Assembly (NCBI RefSeq): GCF_014803405.1
Contig: NZ_JACYFG010000013.1
Location: 62,001-126,000, forward strand
DNA length: 64,000 bases
From: Pelagicoccus enzymogenes
GTDB lineage: Bacteria; Verrucomicrobiota; Verrucomicrobiia; Opitutales; Opitutaceae
Direction of reading: 5' to 3'
In this document: in pieces, positions 35,693 to 45,060 of the stretch
Position numbering within the stretch: the first letter of the stretch is position 1
Layout: every line of letters begins with the position of its first letter
Notes under the pieces: generated by a model
Told to the model about the DNA's origin: nothing
Databases searched by the model: none
What the model saw: only the letters and a program-made list of their open reading frames with translations
Made by a program: the position numbers and the translations under genes

Positions 35693-37183
35693 CTACGAAA
35701 CAAGCGCTGAAAAGCGTTGCTTGATTTCCGTAGTTACCACACCGGGACGCGGTTCAAATCGCCGTGGAGAAAAGGAGGGAGCGACCAAGTTTCGGGCTCC
35801 TGCCAGATCCTCAGCCTCACCATCTGCGATCATTTGCGCCATCACGTTGCCAACCGCCGTTGCTTCGGAAGCGCCCACTACGACCGGAAGTCCAAGCGCA
35901 TCAGCCGCAAGTTGGTTCACGAGGTCGTTACGACTTCCTCCGCCGAGAATAAACAAGCCTTCGAGCTGGCGCCCCGTTATCTTTTCCAGAATCTGGAAAA
36001 CGAAATCGTACTTCAAAGCCAGACTGTCGAAAATGCAGCGAGCGATCTGACCGTTGGTTTCGGGAACGGGTTCGCCCTTTTCCTTGCAGAAGGCTTGGAT
36101 TTTCTCCGGCATTCCACCTGCCGTCGCAAATGCGGAATAGTCAGGGTCAATCAAGGAACGCATCGGTTCGCACTTCGCCGCCTCTTCCATTATCGTCGGA
36201 TAGGTGGCCTCCTCGCCTTGCGCAATCCAGGAGCGGCGACATTCCTCCAAGAGCCAAAGCCCGCAAATGTTCTTGAGAAAACGGATCGTTCCTCCGTAGC
36301 CCACTTCGTTAGAGAAGCCAGCGGCTGCGGCTTCAGGGCTGGTGTTGGGGGCGTCCAACTCGAATCCTAGGATCGACCACGTGCCCGAACTGAGAATACC
36401 GTAGTTCGGCTGCACCTCCGGCAAAGCCATGAAAGCGCTTCCCGTATCATGCCCCGCGACCGTTACAACCGACAAGTCGGATGTTCCGATAGCTTCCGCA
36501 ACTTCCTGGGTCACAAGCCCGAGCTTGGCTCCAGGATCGACCACATCGCCGAGGAACTCAGAGGACACCCCGAGTTCGGCGAGGATTGGCTCAGACCACG
36601 TCTTGGTGTGCGGATTCAGCATCTGGCTGGTGCTGGCGGCAGTCCGCTCCGTGGACTGGACTCCCGACAGCCAGAAATTGATCAAATCAGGCAAAAACAG
36701 CAGCCGTGTCGCCGTCTTAAATGCCGTGCGCGATTGCGAAACTTCCGCAGCGATTTGGAAGATCGTATTGAAAAACATGAACTGGATTCCGGTTTCCGCA
36801 TAGATTAGATCCTTGCCTAGCTTTTCGCAAACCTGCTTCACCATCGGTCCTGTGCGTTCGTCACGATAGCAAACCGGATTTGCTAGGAGTTCGCCCGACT
36901 CGTCGAGCAGCCCGTAGTCTACGCCCCATGTGTCGACCCCTACCGAAACGACGTCCGCGCCATAGAATTCGACAGCGGTTTTGATTCCGTACAATATTTC
37001 TGAATACAGAGAAAGGAAATCCCAATGCCAGCGTCCTCTCAGCCGCACAGAGGGAGTCTCGAACCGGTGCTTTTCCACCAGCTCGAGCTTTCCGTCTTCC
37101 CAAACCGCAGCAATGACGCGACCACTGGTCGCGCCAAGATCTACTGCGATGTAAACTTTTCTACTGCTCACATCGAATTTCAT
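35693..37183 (-). CDS. rhaB: Rhamnulokinase
   Basis: The 496-residue protein is an FGGY-family sugar kinase. The N-terminal phosphate loop is DLGATSGRVI, and 'VGVDTWGVDYGLL' and 'CYRDERT' are characteristic of RhaB. 'GHDTGSA', 'LSSGTWSILG' and 'LGGGSRNDLVNQL' complete the ATP- and sugar-binding set. It phosphorylates L-rhamnulose to L-rhamnulose 1-phosphate in the cytoplasm. The ATG at 37183 was chosen over a GTG two codons earlier. It lies 20 bp after rhaI, so the two form an operon that follows the isomerase-kinase order. The aldolase for the next step is not in the window. Confidence 0.93.
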   Translation of the reverse strand: MKFDVSSRKVYIAVDLGATSGRVIAAVWEDGKLELVEKHRFETPSVRLRGRWHWDFLSLYSEILYGIKTAVEFYGADVVSVGVDTWGVDYGLLDESGELLANPVCYRDERTGPMVKQVCEKLGKDLIYAETGIQFMFFNTIFQIAAEVSQSRTAFKTATRLLFLPDLINFWLSGVQSTERTAASTSQMLNPHTKTWSEPILAELGVSSEFLGDVVDPGAKLGLVTQEVAEAIGTSDLSVVTVAGHDTGSAFMALPEVQPNYGILSSGTWSILGFELDAPNTSPEAAAAGFSNEVGYGGTIRFLKNICGLWLLEECRRSWIAQGEEATYPTIMEEAAKCEPMRSLIDPDYSAFATAGGMPEKIQAFCKEKGEPVPETNGQIARCIFDSLALKYDFVFQILEKITGRQLEGLFILGGGSRNDLVNQLAADALGLPVVVGASEATAVGNVMAQMIADGEAEDLAGARNLVAPSFSPRRFEPRPGVVTTEIKQRFSALVS

Positions 37184-37203
37184 AGGCACAAAATGAAATG
37201 CGA

Positions 37204-38394
37204 TTAAGCGTAGGAGCTGTCTTGGGTGATTCCCAGCTCTTTACGGCGACGCGTGCGATCTGCTTCGATCTGCTGCAAGTAACCGCTCTTGCGATACGCC
37301 TCCATCGGGTCCGCATCCAAGCCCTTTTCCTCGCGCCACTTGGCTAGCAGCGGGCTAACATCGGAGTTGTAAGCTGACTTCAAGATCGTCTCGGCATCGA
37401 CGATGTTGCCACTTCTCTGAGCAACGCCCAAGGCCTCGCGATCGACCAAAGCTGCCTTGGCCCAGAGTTCCTGCGCCGTGGTAACCGTTTGGATCATGGC
37501 TTCTATCTTCGGCTTTAGGTTGTGGGACTGGTCGATCATGTAAGCGATCTCCGGATACGATCCCGTCTCTGCCGCATAGGCGTGGATCTCGTTGAAGATA
37601 CGGAAAATCTGGTAAGGATCGATCGAGCCGAGCGTCAAGTCGTCGTCGGCATAGCGGCGGTCATTAAAGTGGAAACCGCCCAACATTTCCTCATCCAGGA
37701 GCCATGCCACAATCTGTTCGATATTCTGGGAAGTGTAATGGTGTCCGGTGTCGACCAACACCTTAGCCTGGGCGCCAAGCTTCTTGCAAAGCGCATAGGA
37801 CATGCCCCAGTCGGCGACGTCAGTCTGGTAGAACGCCGGCTCGAAAGGCTTGTACTCGATCAGCATTACCTGATCCTCTGCGAGCTCGTCGTAGCAAGAC
37901 TTCAGGCAGTTTTCGAAGCGACGCTTGCGAGCGCGAATGCTGTCCTGCCCCGGATAGTTGGTTCCGTCGGCGAACCAGTAGCTGATCAAGTTGCTGCCAA
38001 CCGCCTCGCCGATCTTCGAGCACTCGATTCCGTGACGCACCGCTTGCTCGCGCACCTCCGCGTCGGGATTGCCAAAGCTTCCTAGCTTGTACGCTTGGTC
38101 TTGAAAGAGGTTTGGATTGATCGATCCGATCTTGACTCCGTTCTTGGCAGCGATCTCGGCGGTCGCCTTCGGGTCCTCGCCCGCTACAAAATCCCAGAGC
38201 ACGTGTACCGCAACGGTCGGGCAGCAACCAGTGAACTTGTTTACGATCCCCGCATCGGCGAACTTGTCGGCCGTATTGATGGCCGATCCCGTTTGGAAGA
38301 ATTTCCCGAACCGAGTTCCGGTGTCGGCGAACCCCCAAGAGGGAAGTTCGATCTTTAGTTGATCGAGTGATCGGATAGCGTTTTCAGGAGTCAT
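37204..38394 (-). CDS. rhaI: L-rhamnose isomerase (RhaI type)
   Basis: This 396-residue TIM-barrel protein matches the RhaI (Pseudomonas stutzeri-type) isomerase rather than RhaA. Text supporting this includes 'ELPSWGFADTGTRFGKF', 'GSINPNLFQDQAYKLGSFGNP' and 'VLVDTGHHYTSQNIEQIVAWL', with metal-ligand candidates in EYKPFEP, DTGHH and HFNDRRYADDD. It converts L-rhamnose to L-rhamnulose using a divalent metal. It is the first gene of the rhaI-rhaB operon and is divergent from an AraC regulator across a 105-bp gap that must hold both promoters. Confidence 0.93.
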   Translation of the reverse strand: MTPENAIRSLDQLKIELPSWGFADTGTRFGKFFQTGSAINTADKFADAGIVNKFTGCCPTVAVHVLWDFVAGEDPKATAEIAAKNGVKIGSINPNLFQDQAYKLGSFGNPDAEVREQAVRHGIECSKIGEAVGSNLISYWFADGTNYPGQDSIRARKRRFENCLKSCYDELAEDQVMLIEYKPFEPAFYQTDVADWGMSYALCKKLGAQAKVLVDTGHHYTSQNIEQIVAWLLDEEMLGGFHFNDRRYADDDLTLGSIDPYQIFRIFNEIHAYAAETGSYPEIAYMIDQSHNLKPKIEAMIQTVTTAQELWAKAALVDREALGVAQRSGNIVDAETILKSAYNSDVSPLLAKWREEKGLDADPMEAYRKSGYLQQIEADRTRRRKELGITQDSSYA

Positions 38395-38499
38395 AACGAA
38401 TTTTGGTTACGTGGGTAGGGTTAAAAGCATCGAGCATAGCATCTAGCCGAGGCTTTTTCCATAGACAGGCTGATTCTTTACATACAAGTTCTGACACAA

Positions 38500-39375
38500 A
38501 TGAAATCAGACTTTGCGATTTACCTGCCCCAGCCTGAAGAGCCTCACGCCTGGGGTTTGGACATCACCGGGGCCGGCTCCGCCACCATTGCCCCCAAGAG
38601 CGCCTACCCACCTGAGCACCATCCGAGCGACCACTACTTCGACTGGAACCATGGGCGCACCTTGGAAGTTTTCCAGCTGATTCTCATTACCAACGGAAGC
38701 GGCACCTTTGAATCGGAGCTCATGCCGCCCACGACGCTCTCAGCGCCATTTCTGTTTATTGTTTTCCCGGGCGTTTGGCACAGATACCGTCCGACCCCAG
38801 AAACAGGGTGGCAAGAGAGCTGGGTCGGATTCCGCGGCGAGTTTGCCCAACGATTGCAAGAAAGCGGCAGCCTTTCGCCCGAGCGCCCCGTATACGCTAC
38901 CGGAAATAGCGAAATGCTTCTTGCCCAATTTCAGTTGATTCAGGACGAAGTAAAAAGCGAAGCCTTCGGCTTCCGCTCCATTGCGGCAACCGCGATCATG
39001 CAAATACTGGCACTTTCGACCCACTTGCCTGAACGCAAAGAGGAAGAAAACCATCCCATGAGGAAAACTATCAGGCGCGCCTGCTTCCTGATGCGGCAAC
39101 GCTCTGGAGCCCCCCTCTGCCCCGAGGAATTGGCAGCCGAACTAAATACCGGCTACACCTATTTCCGTCGCATGTTCCGCAAGTATACAGGTATCAGCCC
39201 CAAGCGCTACCACAGCCAGTTGCGCCTGCAACGCGTCAAGCGGCTTCTGCGAGACAGCTCTAGCAGCGTATCCGAAATTGCAGACAAGTTCGGCTTCGCT
39301 TCTCCCTTCCACCTCTCGAACTGGTTCAAGAAAGAAACCGGACTGTCACCTCGCGATTGGCGACAAAGCGCTTGA
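38500..39375 (+). CDS. AraC-family transcriptional regulator, probable rhamnose regulator
   Basis: The 291-residue protein has an N-terminal cupin-like sensing domain (about 15-165; 'VFQLILITNGSGTFES' and 'FLFIVFPGVWHRYRP'). Two C-terminal helix-turn-helix motifs follow, ending in 'VSEIADKFGFASPFHLSNWFKKETGLSPRDW', the AraC signature (for example FGFASPFHLSNWFKKETG). It is transcribed away from rhaI-rhaB, so it most likely activates that operon in response to rhamnose. The adjacent haem/propeller gene 50 bp downstream may be co-transcribed. Confidence 0.9.
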   Translation: MKSDFAIYLPQPEEPHAWGLDITGAGSATIAPKSAYPPEHHPSDHYFDWNHGRTLEVFQLILITNGSGTFESELMPPTTLSAPFLFIVFPGVWHRYRPTPETGWQESWVGFRGEFAQRLQESGSLSPERPVYATGNSEMLLAQFQLIQDEVKSEAFGFRSIAATAIMQILALSTHLPERKEEENHPMRKTIRRACFLMRQRSGAPLCPEELAAELNTGYTYFRRMFRKYTGISPKRYHSQLRLQRVKRLLRDSSSSVSEIADKFGFASPFHLSNWFKKETGLSPRDWRQSA

Positions 39376-39425
39376 GTCAGCCGCTCAGTCCTCATCTTCT
39401 CACCGAACCAAGAACGCTTAAACCT

Positions 39426-41999
39426 ATGCCAACGCCCCCAAAGAAAATCCCAGCCGCTCTCGTCAGCCTAGTCCTGCTCGCTGCAGGAAGCACGCATCTA
39501 AACGCTCAAGCTGGCGACCAAAGAGACCGTGCCGGACAAGTCCAAGAGGAAGTCTGGAAGGAGATAGATGTCCCGCCTGCTCCCATCCTCACACCCGAGG
39601 AGGCGATGCAGAGCTTCTATATCGAACCTGGCTATCGTCTCGAACTCGTTGCCGCGGAACCCCTCGTGAACGACCCGGTAGCCATTGCTTGGGATGAACA
39701 CGGGCGCCTCTGGGCTGCGGAAATGTGGGCCTACATGCCAGACGTAGACGGCACCGGCGAGCATGAGCCTGTGAGCCGCGTGGTGATACTGGAGGACGAG
39801 GACGGAGACGGAAAAATGGATCGCTCCACCGTCTACTTGGACCGGCTCGTAATGCCACGGGCCATCTCGATCGTCAAAGGCGGAGCCCTGATCGCAGATC
39901 CTCCGAATCTCTACTTTTGCCAAGATACCGACGGCGACTTGATTGCTGACAGCAAAAGCGTCGTAGCTCGCTACGCTGCTGAGGGCAACGTAGAACACGC
40001 GGAGAACGGACTACTGCGCGGCTTGGACAACTGGCTCTACAACGCCAAGTCAAGCCGACGGCTCAAGTTCGAAGGTGGACGTATCCAAGAGCAGGCGACA
40101 AAATTTCGCGGCCAATGGGGCATTACCCAGGACGACTACGGCCGCCTTTACTACAATACAAACAGCTTCTATCTTTACGGCGACATGGTGCCATCGGAAA
40201 ACGTGAGCCAGCACCCCGGTCGCGAAGCTCGCGCTGGCATGTCCTTCCCCGTAGTGCCGGATCGGACCGTCCACCCCGCTCGCGTAACGCCGGGAGTCAA
40301 CCGTGGCTATCGCGAAGGCGTGCTCAATCCAGATTTTCGCCTAAACACCGTGACAGCTGTCAGCGCCCCCACCATAGCAAGGGGCCACCGCTACCCTGAT
40401 CACGTTCAAGGCGGCGCCTTCATTCCAGAACCCTCCGGTAACGTCGTATCCCGTTTCGAACTACACGTCGACGGGCTAGAAGTTAAGGCGGAAAAAGCGC
40501 TGCATTCACATCCCAAATGGGGCGACATCGAGTTCCTTTCCTCGACCGACGAACGCTTCCGCCCCGTAGCGACCGCGGTTGGCCCTGATGGCTTCGTTTA
40601 TGTAGTCGACATGTATCGTGGCATCTTGCAGCACAAGACTTACCTCACGACATTCCTGCGAAAACAAATCATCGAACGAGGCCTAGATCAACCCGTTGGC
40701 CTCGGTCGTATCTATCGTATTGTCCACGAGAGCGACGACAAAAGCCGCGAGGGGCCTGAGCTGGCTAACCTGCCTCCCACCGAGCTTGTCCCCTACCTGG
40801 CTCATCAAAACGGCTGGGTCCGCGACACGGCTCAACGCTTGATCGTCGACAGCCAATCCCAAGCGCCCGAGCTCCTGCAAAGTCTCGTTAAGTCAACTGC
40901 GATCGGCAGCGAGTTAGGCCGTATCCATGCGCTTTGGACTCTGGAGGGGCTTGGAGCAATCGATCTGGATACCCTTGCCTTCGCCTACCAAAAAGGAAGC
41001 GGGTGGATCCAGACAAACGTCCTGCGCATTTCGAACCCCCTTCTCAATGCGGCAAAAAAGAACAACCACCCACTCTGGAGCATTTACGAACAATCCCTCA
41101 GACACCCGTCGAGACGCGTAAAGCTGCAGGCCGTCAGCTTGTTATCCGCCATCAACGTCGAATCTTATCGACTAAACGCCATCACTTCCCTCGATGCCGG
41201 CACCCTAGCGGATCCCTATTTTATCGACGCGATCGTATCCGCTTTGCACAGACAGGAAGTCCAATTCCTGGAAAGCGCGACCGCCCATTCGGATCCTGCA
41301 AAACTTTCGCCAATCGTATCCGCCCTATCTGAAGCAATTTTCCGAGCCAAGGACTCAGATTCCGCTGCTCGTTATATTGAAATCGCCCTCTCGGAATCGA
41401 CAAGCAGTTCGCTAAGATCTGCGATTGTCGACGGCTTCGAAATTCCTCTCGGCGGCAAGAACGTCCGGCCACTGAAACTAGCGAAAGCTCCATCACCGTT
41501 ACCAGCTCCTGGCACTCCGCTCTTCCAAGCCTTTACGTGGTTGGACAAGATTGATCCAGACGCCGTGGTCGAATTCCAATACAGCGATGCCGATCTCGCC
41601 GGCATGGAGCGTGGCAAGGCTTCCTACGCCAATCTCTGCGCGATCTGCCATAACCAAAACGGAGAAGGTACCCCATCTCTCGCTCCCACTCTAGTCGGAT
41701 CCGAGTGGGTAACCGGATCCAAGGAGAGGCTCGCGTTGGTGGTGGGACAAGGGCTGACAGGTCCAATCGAAGTCAACGGCGAGTTGTGGAACTCAACGAT
41801 GCCACCCCACGCCCAGCATCCAGCGCTAACTGGCGAAAAGCTCAATGACCTCCTGAATTACCTGCGAGGCTCCTGGGGGAACAACGCCAGCCCATTCGGC
41901 GCTGGCGAGGCGCGCTCCTATCTCGAGAAGCATAACGAACGCAGCGAACCTTGGACCGCCGAGGAGCTGGACGAACTCGACCTGTCCGAAGAAAGCTAA
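39426..41999 (+). CDS. PVC-type haem-binding protein: propeller, HEAT-like repeats and cytochrome c
   Basis: From the ATG at 39426 the protein has 857 residues with a signal peptide (MPTPPKKIPAALVSLVLLAAG..., ending LNAQ). The first about 400 residues are the 'membrane-bound dehydrogenase' beta-propeller typical of Planctomycetes and Verrucomicrobia (GYRLELVAAEPLVNDPVAIA, 'WDEHGRLWAAEMW'). A HEAT-like helical region follows ('ELVPYLAHQNGWVRDTAQRL'). The C-terminal cytochrome c domain has CAICH (near residue 737) and a distal 'NSTMPPH' Met. It probably acts in the periplasm as an oxidoreductase or electron carrier for sugars or other small substrates. Maturation would need the ResB/CcsA system encoded at 11866-14915. 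Confidence 0.9.
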   Translation: MPTPPKKIPAALVSLVLLAAGSTHLNAQAGDQRDRAGQVQEEVWKEIDVPPAPILTPEEAMQSFYIEPGYRLELVAAEPLVNDPVAIAWDEHGRLWAAEMWAYMPDVDGTGEHEPVSRVVILEDEDGDGKMDRSTVYLDRLVMPRAISIVKGGALIADPPNLYFCQDTDGDLIADSKSVVARYAAEGNVEHAENGLLRGLDNWLYNAKSSRRLKFEGGRIQEQATKFRGQWGITQDDYGRLYYNTNSFYLYGDMVPSENVSQHPGREARAGMSFPVVPDRTVHPARVTPGVNRGYREGVLNPDFRLNTVTAVSAPTIARGHRYPDHVQGGAFIPEPSGNVVSRFELHVDGLEVKAEKALHSHPKWGDIEFLSSTDERFRPVATAVGPDGFVYVVDMYRGILQHKTYLTTFLRKQIIERGLDQPVGLGRIYRIVHESDDKSREGPELANLPPTELVPYLAHQNGWVRDTAQRLIVDSQSQAPELLQSLVKSTAIGSELGRIHALWTLEGLGAIDLDTLAFAYQKGSGWIQTNVLRISNPLLNAAKKNNHPLWSIYEQSLRHPSRRVKLQAVSLLSAINVESYRLNAITSLDAGTLADPYFIDAIVSALHRQEVQFLESATAHSDPAKLSPIVSALSEAIFRAKDSDSAARYIEIALSESTSSSLRSAIVDGFEIPLGGKNVRPLKLAKAPSPLPAPGTPLFQAFTWLDKIDPDAVVEFQYSDADLAGMERGKASYANLCAICHNQNGEGTPSLAPTLVGSEWVTGSKERLALVVGQGLTGPIEVNGELWNSTMPPHAQHPALTGEKLNDLLNYLRGSWGNNASPFGAGEARSYLEKHNERSEPWTAEELDELDLSEES

Positions 42000-42083
42000 C
42001 CAAACATCGGGTCTTTCGCAGTGCCCACATCGAGCGGCGAAGGCCGCGAGGCTTTCGTTTCCTCTCAGCGGACGCGCCAAGCG

Positions 42084-42129
42084 AAAAAGGCCCGGCAACC
42101 CTAGCTAAGAGCTAGGGCAACCGAGCCTT
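42084..42129 (-). terminator. Long terminator hairpin between convergent operons
   Basis: An inner perfect stem CCCTAGCT/AGCTAGGG and an outer stem AAGGCTCGG/CCGGGCCTT flank a symmetric TTG/TTG internal loop. On the minus strand it ends in TTTTT, terminating the SDR operon. It may also serve the plus-strand haem gene. Confidence 0.85.
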
Positions 42130-42151
42130 CAAGCTACCCAATAAACAAAAA

Positions 42152-42925
42152 CTACAAACGCGGCAGGGTGAGTCCGCCGTCGATCATGATGACCTGACCT
42201 GTCGAATACGGAAAGTCCCCGCGGGCAAGGCTCGAGACTGCTTTACCAATATCGTCTGGGAATCCCCAACGCTTGGTCACGCAGAGACCGTCCTCAATCA
42301 GCTTGTCGTACTTTTCCGTAACGCCGGAAGTCATGTCCGTCTTAGTCACCCCTGGACGCACTTCGTAGACCGGGATTCCAAACTCGCCCAGGCGAGCAGC
42401 GAAGAGCGACGTCACCATGCTCAATCCCGCCTTGGCGATACAGTATTCGCCGCGGTTTACCGAAATAACTGTCGCCGAAATCGAGGACACGTTAACGATC
42501 GCTCCCGAAAACGTTTCGTCTTCCTTCTTGGCCGCGACCATATCGTTGGCAACCGCTTGCGTTAGAAAGAAAGCTCCCTTGAGGTTCGTATCTACCACGA
42601 AATCGTAACTCTCCTCAGTTGTCTCCAAAATGTCGAGACGCTGTTTCGGGGCGACGCCAGCATTGTTGACTAGAAGGTTTAGTGCTCCCCCAGCCGCTTT
42701 GCGAGCAACCTCCAGGATCGCTTCGCGTCCCTCTACACTTCCGATATCCCCGCGCGCATAAGCAACTGAAACACCTTCCGCCCGCAGAGATTCCAACGGC
42801 TCGCTCACCCCTTCCTCCGGCCGCATACCATTGATGACTAGATCCCAACCTTCCTTGGCCAAAGCCAAAGCGATACCGTATCCAATCCCTCGAGACCCAC
42901 CTGTTACTAAAGCTGTCTTCTTCAT
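42152..42925 (-). CDS. Short-chain dehydrogenase/reductase
   Basis: The 257-residue protein is a classical SDR. The nucleotide-binding motif is TGGSRGIGYG, the structural motif NNAG is present, and the catalytic set is Ser in NVSSIS with Tyr and Lys in YCIAK. The C-terminal 'GQVIMIDGGLTLPRL' closes the fold. Databases often label such proteins 3-ketoacyl-ACP reductase, but here it ends a cluster of sugar-type enzymes, so it more likely oxidises or reduces a sugar or polyol. It is the last gene of the minus-strand run that starts with the XRE-cupin regulator. The upstream gap is 89 bp. Confidence 0.88.
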   Translation of the reverse strand: MKKTALVTGGSRGIGYGIALALAKEGWDLVINGMRPEEGVSEPLESLRAEGVSVAYARGDIGSVEGREAILEVARKAAGGALNLLVNNAGVAPKQRLDILETTEESYDFVVDTNLKGAFFLTQAVANDMVAAKKEDETFSGAIVNVSSISATVISVNRGEYCIAKAGLSMVTSLFAARLGEFGIPVYEVRPGVTKTDMTSGVTEKYDKLIEDGLCVTKRWGFPDDIGKAVSSLARGDFPYSTGQVIMIDGGLTLPRL

Positions 42926-43014
42926 ATTCTAAAAATTCTTGAACTTAACGCTAGATAGGCGCGGCTCGCTACCTGCTCCCCGCGCCTATCGTGACTCTTC
43001 ATTATCGCAAATTG

Positions 43015-44172
43015 CTAGGCGAGGTCTACGAGATCGACCCACTTGCGCTCTTCCCAGCTCTTGATACCGAGCTCCGCAAGCTGCACGCCCTTGGCGCCTT
43101 CGAGAAGCGTCCAGCGGAACGGCTCGTCGAGCACCACGTGCTTGAGGAACATTTCCCACTGCACCTTGAAGGCGTTGTCGTAAACTTCTTGGTCGGGTAC
43201 TTTGGACCAGTCGTCGTAGAAGTTGATCGGCTGATCGATGTCCGGATTCCAGACGGGCTTCGGCGTGTTGCTATAGTGCTGGATGTAGCAATCGCGCAGA
43301 CCGGCGACCGCAGATCCCTTTTCTCCGTCTACGTGCAAGGTAAGCAAGTCGTCGCGGCGAACACGCGTCACCCACGATGAGTTGAAGTTGACAATAATTT
43401 CTCCGTCGGGGCCATCGATTTCAAACATCGCATAGGCAGCATCGTCTGCAGTGCACTTGTAGGTCTTACCTTGCTCGTCCACGCGCTCCTTGATGTGCGT
43501 CGCGCCGCGGCACTGCACCGACTTGACGGGACCAAAAATATTATCGAGCACGTAACGCCAGTGGCAGAGCATGTCGATGATCATGCCACCTCCATCTTCC
43601 TTGCGGTAGTTCCAAGATGGTCGCTGGGCAGGCACGGTGTCGCCCTCAAACACCCAGTATCCAAAATCTCCAGTCACGGAAACGATGCGACCTAGGTAGC
43701 CGTTTTGGATCGCGCGCTGCAGCTTGACGAGGCCGGGAAGCCAGAGCTTGTCTTGTACGACACCGTTCTTGACGCCCTTTTCTTCACAGAATTTGAAGAG
43801 GTCTAGGGCTGTTTCGGTATCGATTGCAGTGGGCTTCTCGCAGTACACATGCTTGCCGGCGGTGGCTGCTGCCTTAACCGCGTCCGCACGACGCAACGTA
43901 GTCTGGGCGTCAAAATATATAGGATAGGCGGGATCTGACATTACACTATCGAGGTCTGTAGTGTACTTCTCGATACCTGTAAGCTCGCAAAGCTCCTTGA
44001 GCTTCACCTCGTTGCGACCCACGAGAATCGGGTCCGGCATGATAAACTCAGTTGGGCTGACGTGTACGCCTCCTTGCTTGATGATCTCCACGATAGAACG
44101 CAGGAGATGCTGATTCTTGCCCATGCGGCCCGTGACGCCGTTCATGATGATGCCAATCTTATGTACTTTCAT
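43015..44172 (-). CDS. Gfo/Idh/MocA-family oxidoreductase
   Basis: The 385-residue protein has an N-terminal Rossmann fold with the glycine motif IIMNGVTGRMG and the family motif 'GKHVYCEKPTA', where the EKP Lys is catalytic. The C-terminal alpha/beta domain contains 'GGGMIIDMLCHWRYVLDNIFG', with the His used in catalysis. The family oxidises or reduces sugars and inositols using NAD(P). It lies between a TIM-barrel isomerase and an SDR, which suggests a multi-step sugar route. The N-terminal extension 'KNQHLLRSIVEIIKQGG' is a little longer than usual. Confidence 0.9.
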   Translation of the reverse strand: MKVHKIGIIMNGVTGRMGKNQHLLRSIVEIIKQGGVHVSPTEFIMPDPILVGRNEVKLKELCELTGIEKYTTDLDSVMSDPAYPIYFDAQTTLRRADAVKAAATAGKHVYCEKPTAIDTETALDLFKFCEEKGVKNGVVQDKLWLPGLVKLQRAIQNGYLGRIVSVTGDFGYWVFEGDTVPAQRPSWNYRKEDGGGMIIDMLCHWRYVLDNIFGPVKSVQCRGATHIKERVDEQGKTYKCTADDAAYAMFEIDGPDGEIIVNFNSSWVTRVRRDDLLTLHVDGEKGSAVAGLRDCYIQHYSNTPKPVWNPDIDQPINFYDDWSKVPDQEVYDNAFKVQWEMFLKHVVLDEPFRWTLLEGAKGVQLAELGIKSWEERKWVDLVDLA

Positions 44173-44218
44173 GATCTATAACTGATTTGTACCTGCTCTA
44201 AATAAATCGAGGAGGGGG

Positions 44219-45040
44219 TTACTTTGTGTCTAAAAAAGCTTGTTTGATTTTCTCAAGGTACTCGTCCTGGTCCATCGCCCAGTAACGATTGGAAAAGATC
44301 TCTACTTCGTCGTATCCGTCGAAGCCTGCTTCCCGTACCCAGCTGCGAATCTGAGGGATGTCTATAACCCCCTCGCCCATCAGGCCGCGGTCATTGAGCA
44401 TGTCCTCGGGATTGTTCTTCCAATCGCAAATGTGGAAGGAGAAGAGACGTCCCTTTTCGCCGGTTAGTTTTATCTGAGCCTGCAGCGCGTCGTCCCACCA
44501 TACGTGGAACACGTCTACCGTGATCCCTAAGTTCTTGTGCTGTACGATATCGCAGATCGCATTCGACTGAGCCATCGTGGAAACCGCGCTGCGACTGTCT
44601 GCATACATGGGATGCAGCGGCTCGATACCAAGCTTCACGCCGGCTGCTTCCGCATGGGGCATCACCGCAGCAAGACCGTCCGCGATCTGTTCGCGAGAGG
44701 TGAACAGCGATTGACCAGGCGTAGCGCCGCATACCAAGACGATTAAAGGGGCGCCCAGTTCAGCCGCTTCGTCGATCAGCTTCTTATTCTCGTCGATAGC
44801 GACCTGACGGCTTGCAGCATCGAGACCTGTGAAGAATCCTCCTCGCACGTAGGAGACGATTTCCAGCCCCTCAGAACGAGTCATATCACCCGCAGCCTTC
44901 AAGCCACCTGAGTAAGCTTGAGCCGAATCACGCCATATTGATACGCCACCTATTCCTGCTGCGGCATACTTCTGAACCGCGGTCTGCAGGTCCCAAGGCT
45001 TTGTAGTTATGGTATGGAGACAGAGTTTTTCGAAGCTCAT
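44219..45040 (-). CDS. Sugar phosphate isomerase/epimerase-like TIM barrel
   Basis: The 273-residue protein belongs to the xylose isomerase-like TIM-barrel (AP endonuclease 2) superfamily. Candidate metal ligands include Glu in 'LGIEPLHPMY', Asp in 'ITVDVFHVWWDD', His in 'FSFHICDWK' and Glu in 'DGYDEVEIFS'. Such enzymes isomerise or epimerise sugars or keto-inositols. The gap to the Gfo/Idh gene downstream is 46 bp and to the regulator upstream 20 bp, consistent with an operon. The substrate cannot be named. Confidence 0.88.
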   Translation of the reverse strand: MSFEKLCLHTITTKPWDLQTAVQKYAAAGIGGVSIWRDSAQAYSGGLKAAGDMTRSEGLEIVSYVRGGFFTGLDAASRQVAIDENKKLIDEAAELGAPLIVLVCGATPGQSLFTSREQIADGLAAVMPHAEAAGVKLGIEPLHPMYADSRSAVSTMAQSNAICDIVQHKNLGITVDVFHVWWDDALQAQIKLTGEKGRLFSFHICDWKNNPEDMLNDRGLMGEGVIDIPQIRSWVREAGFDGYDEVEIFSNRYWAMDQDEYLEKIKQAFLDTK

Positions 45041-45060
45041 AATATCTTTGTTCTAAATGC

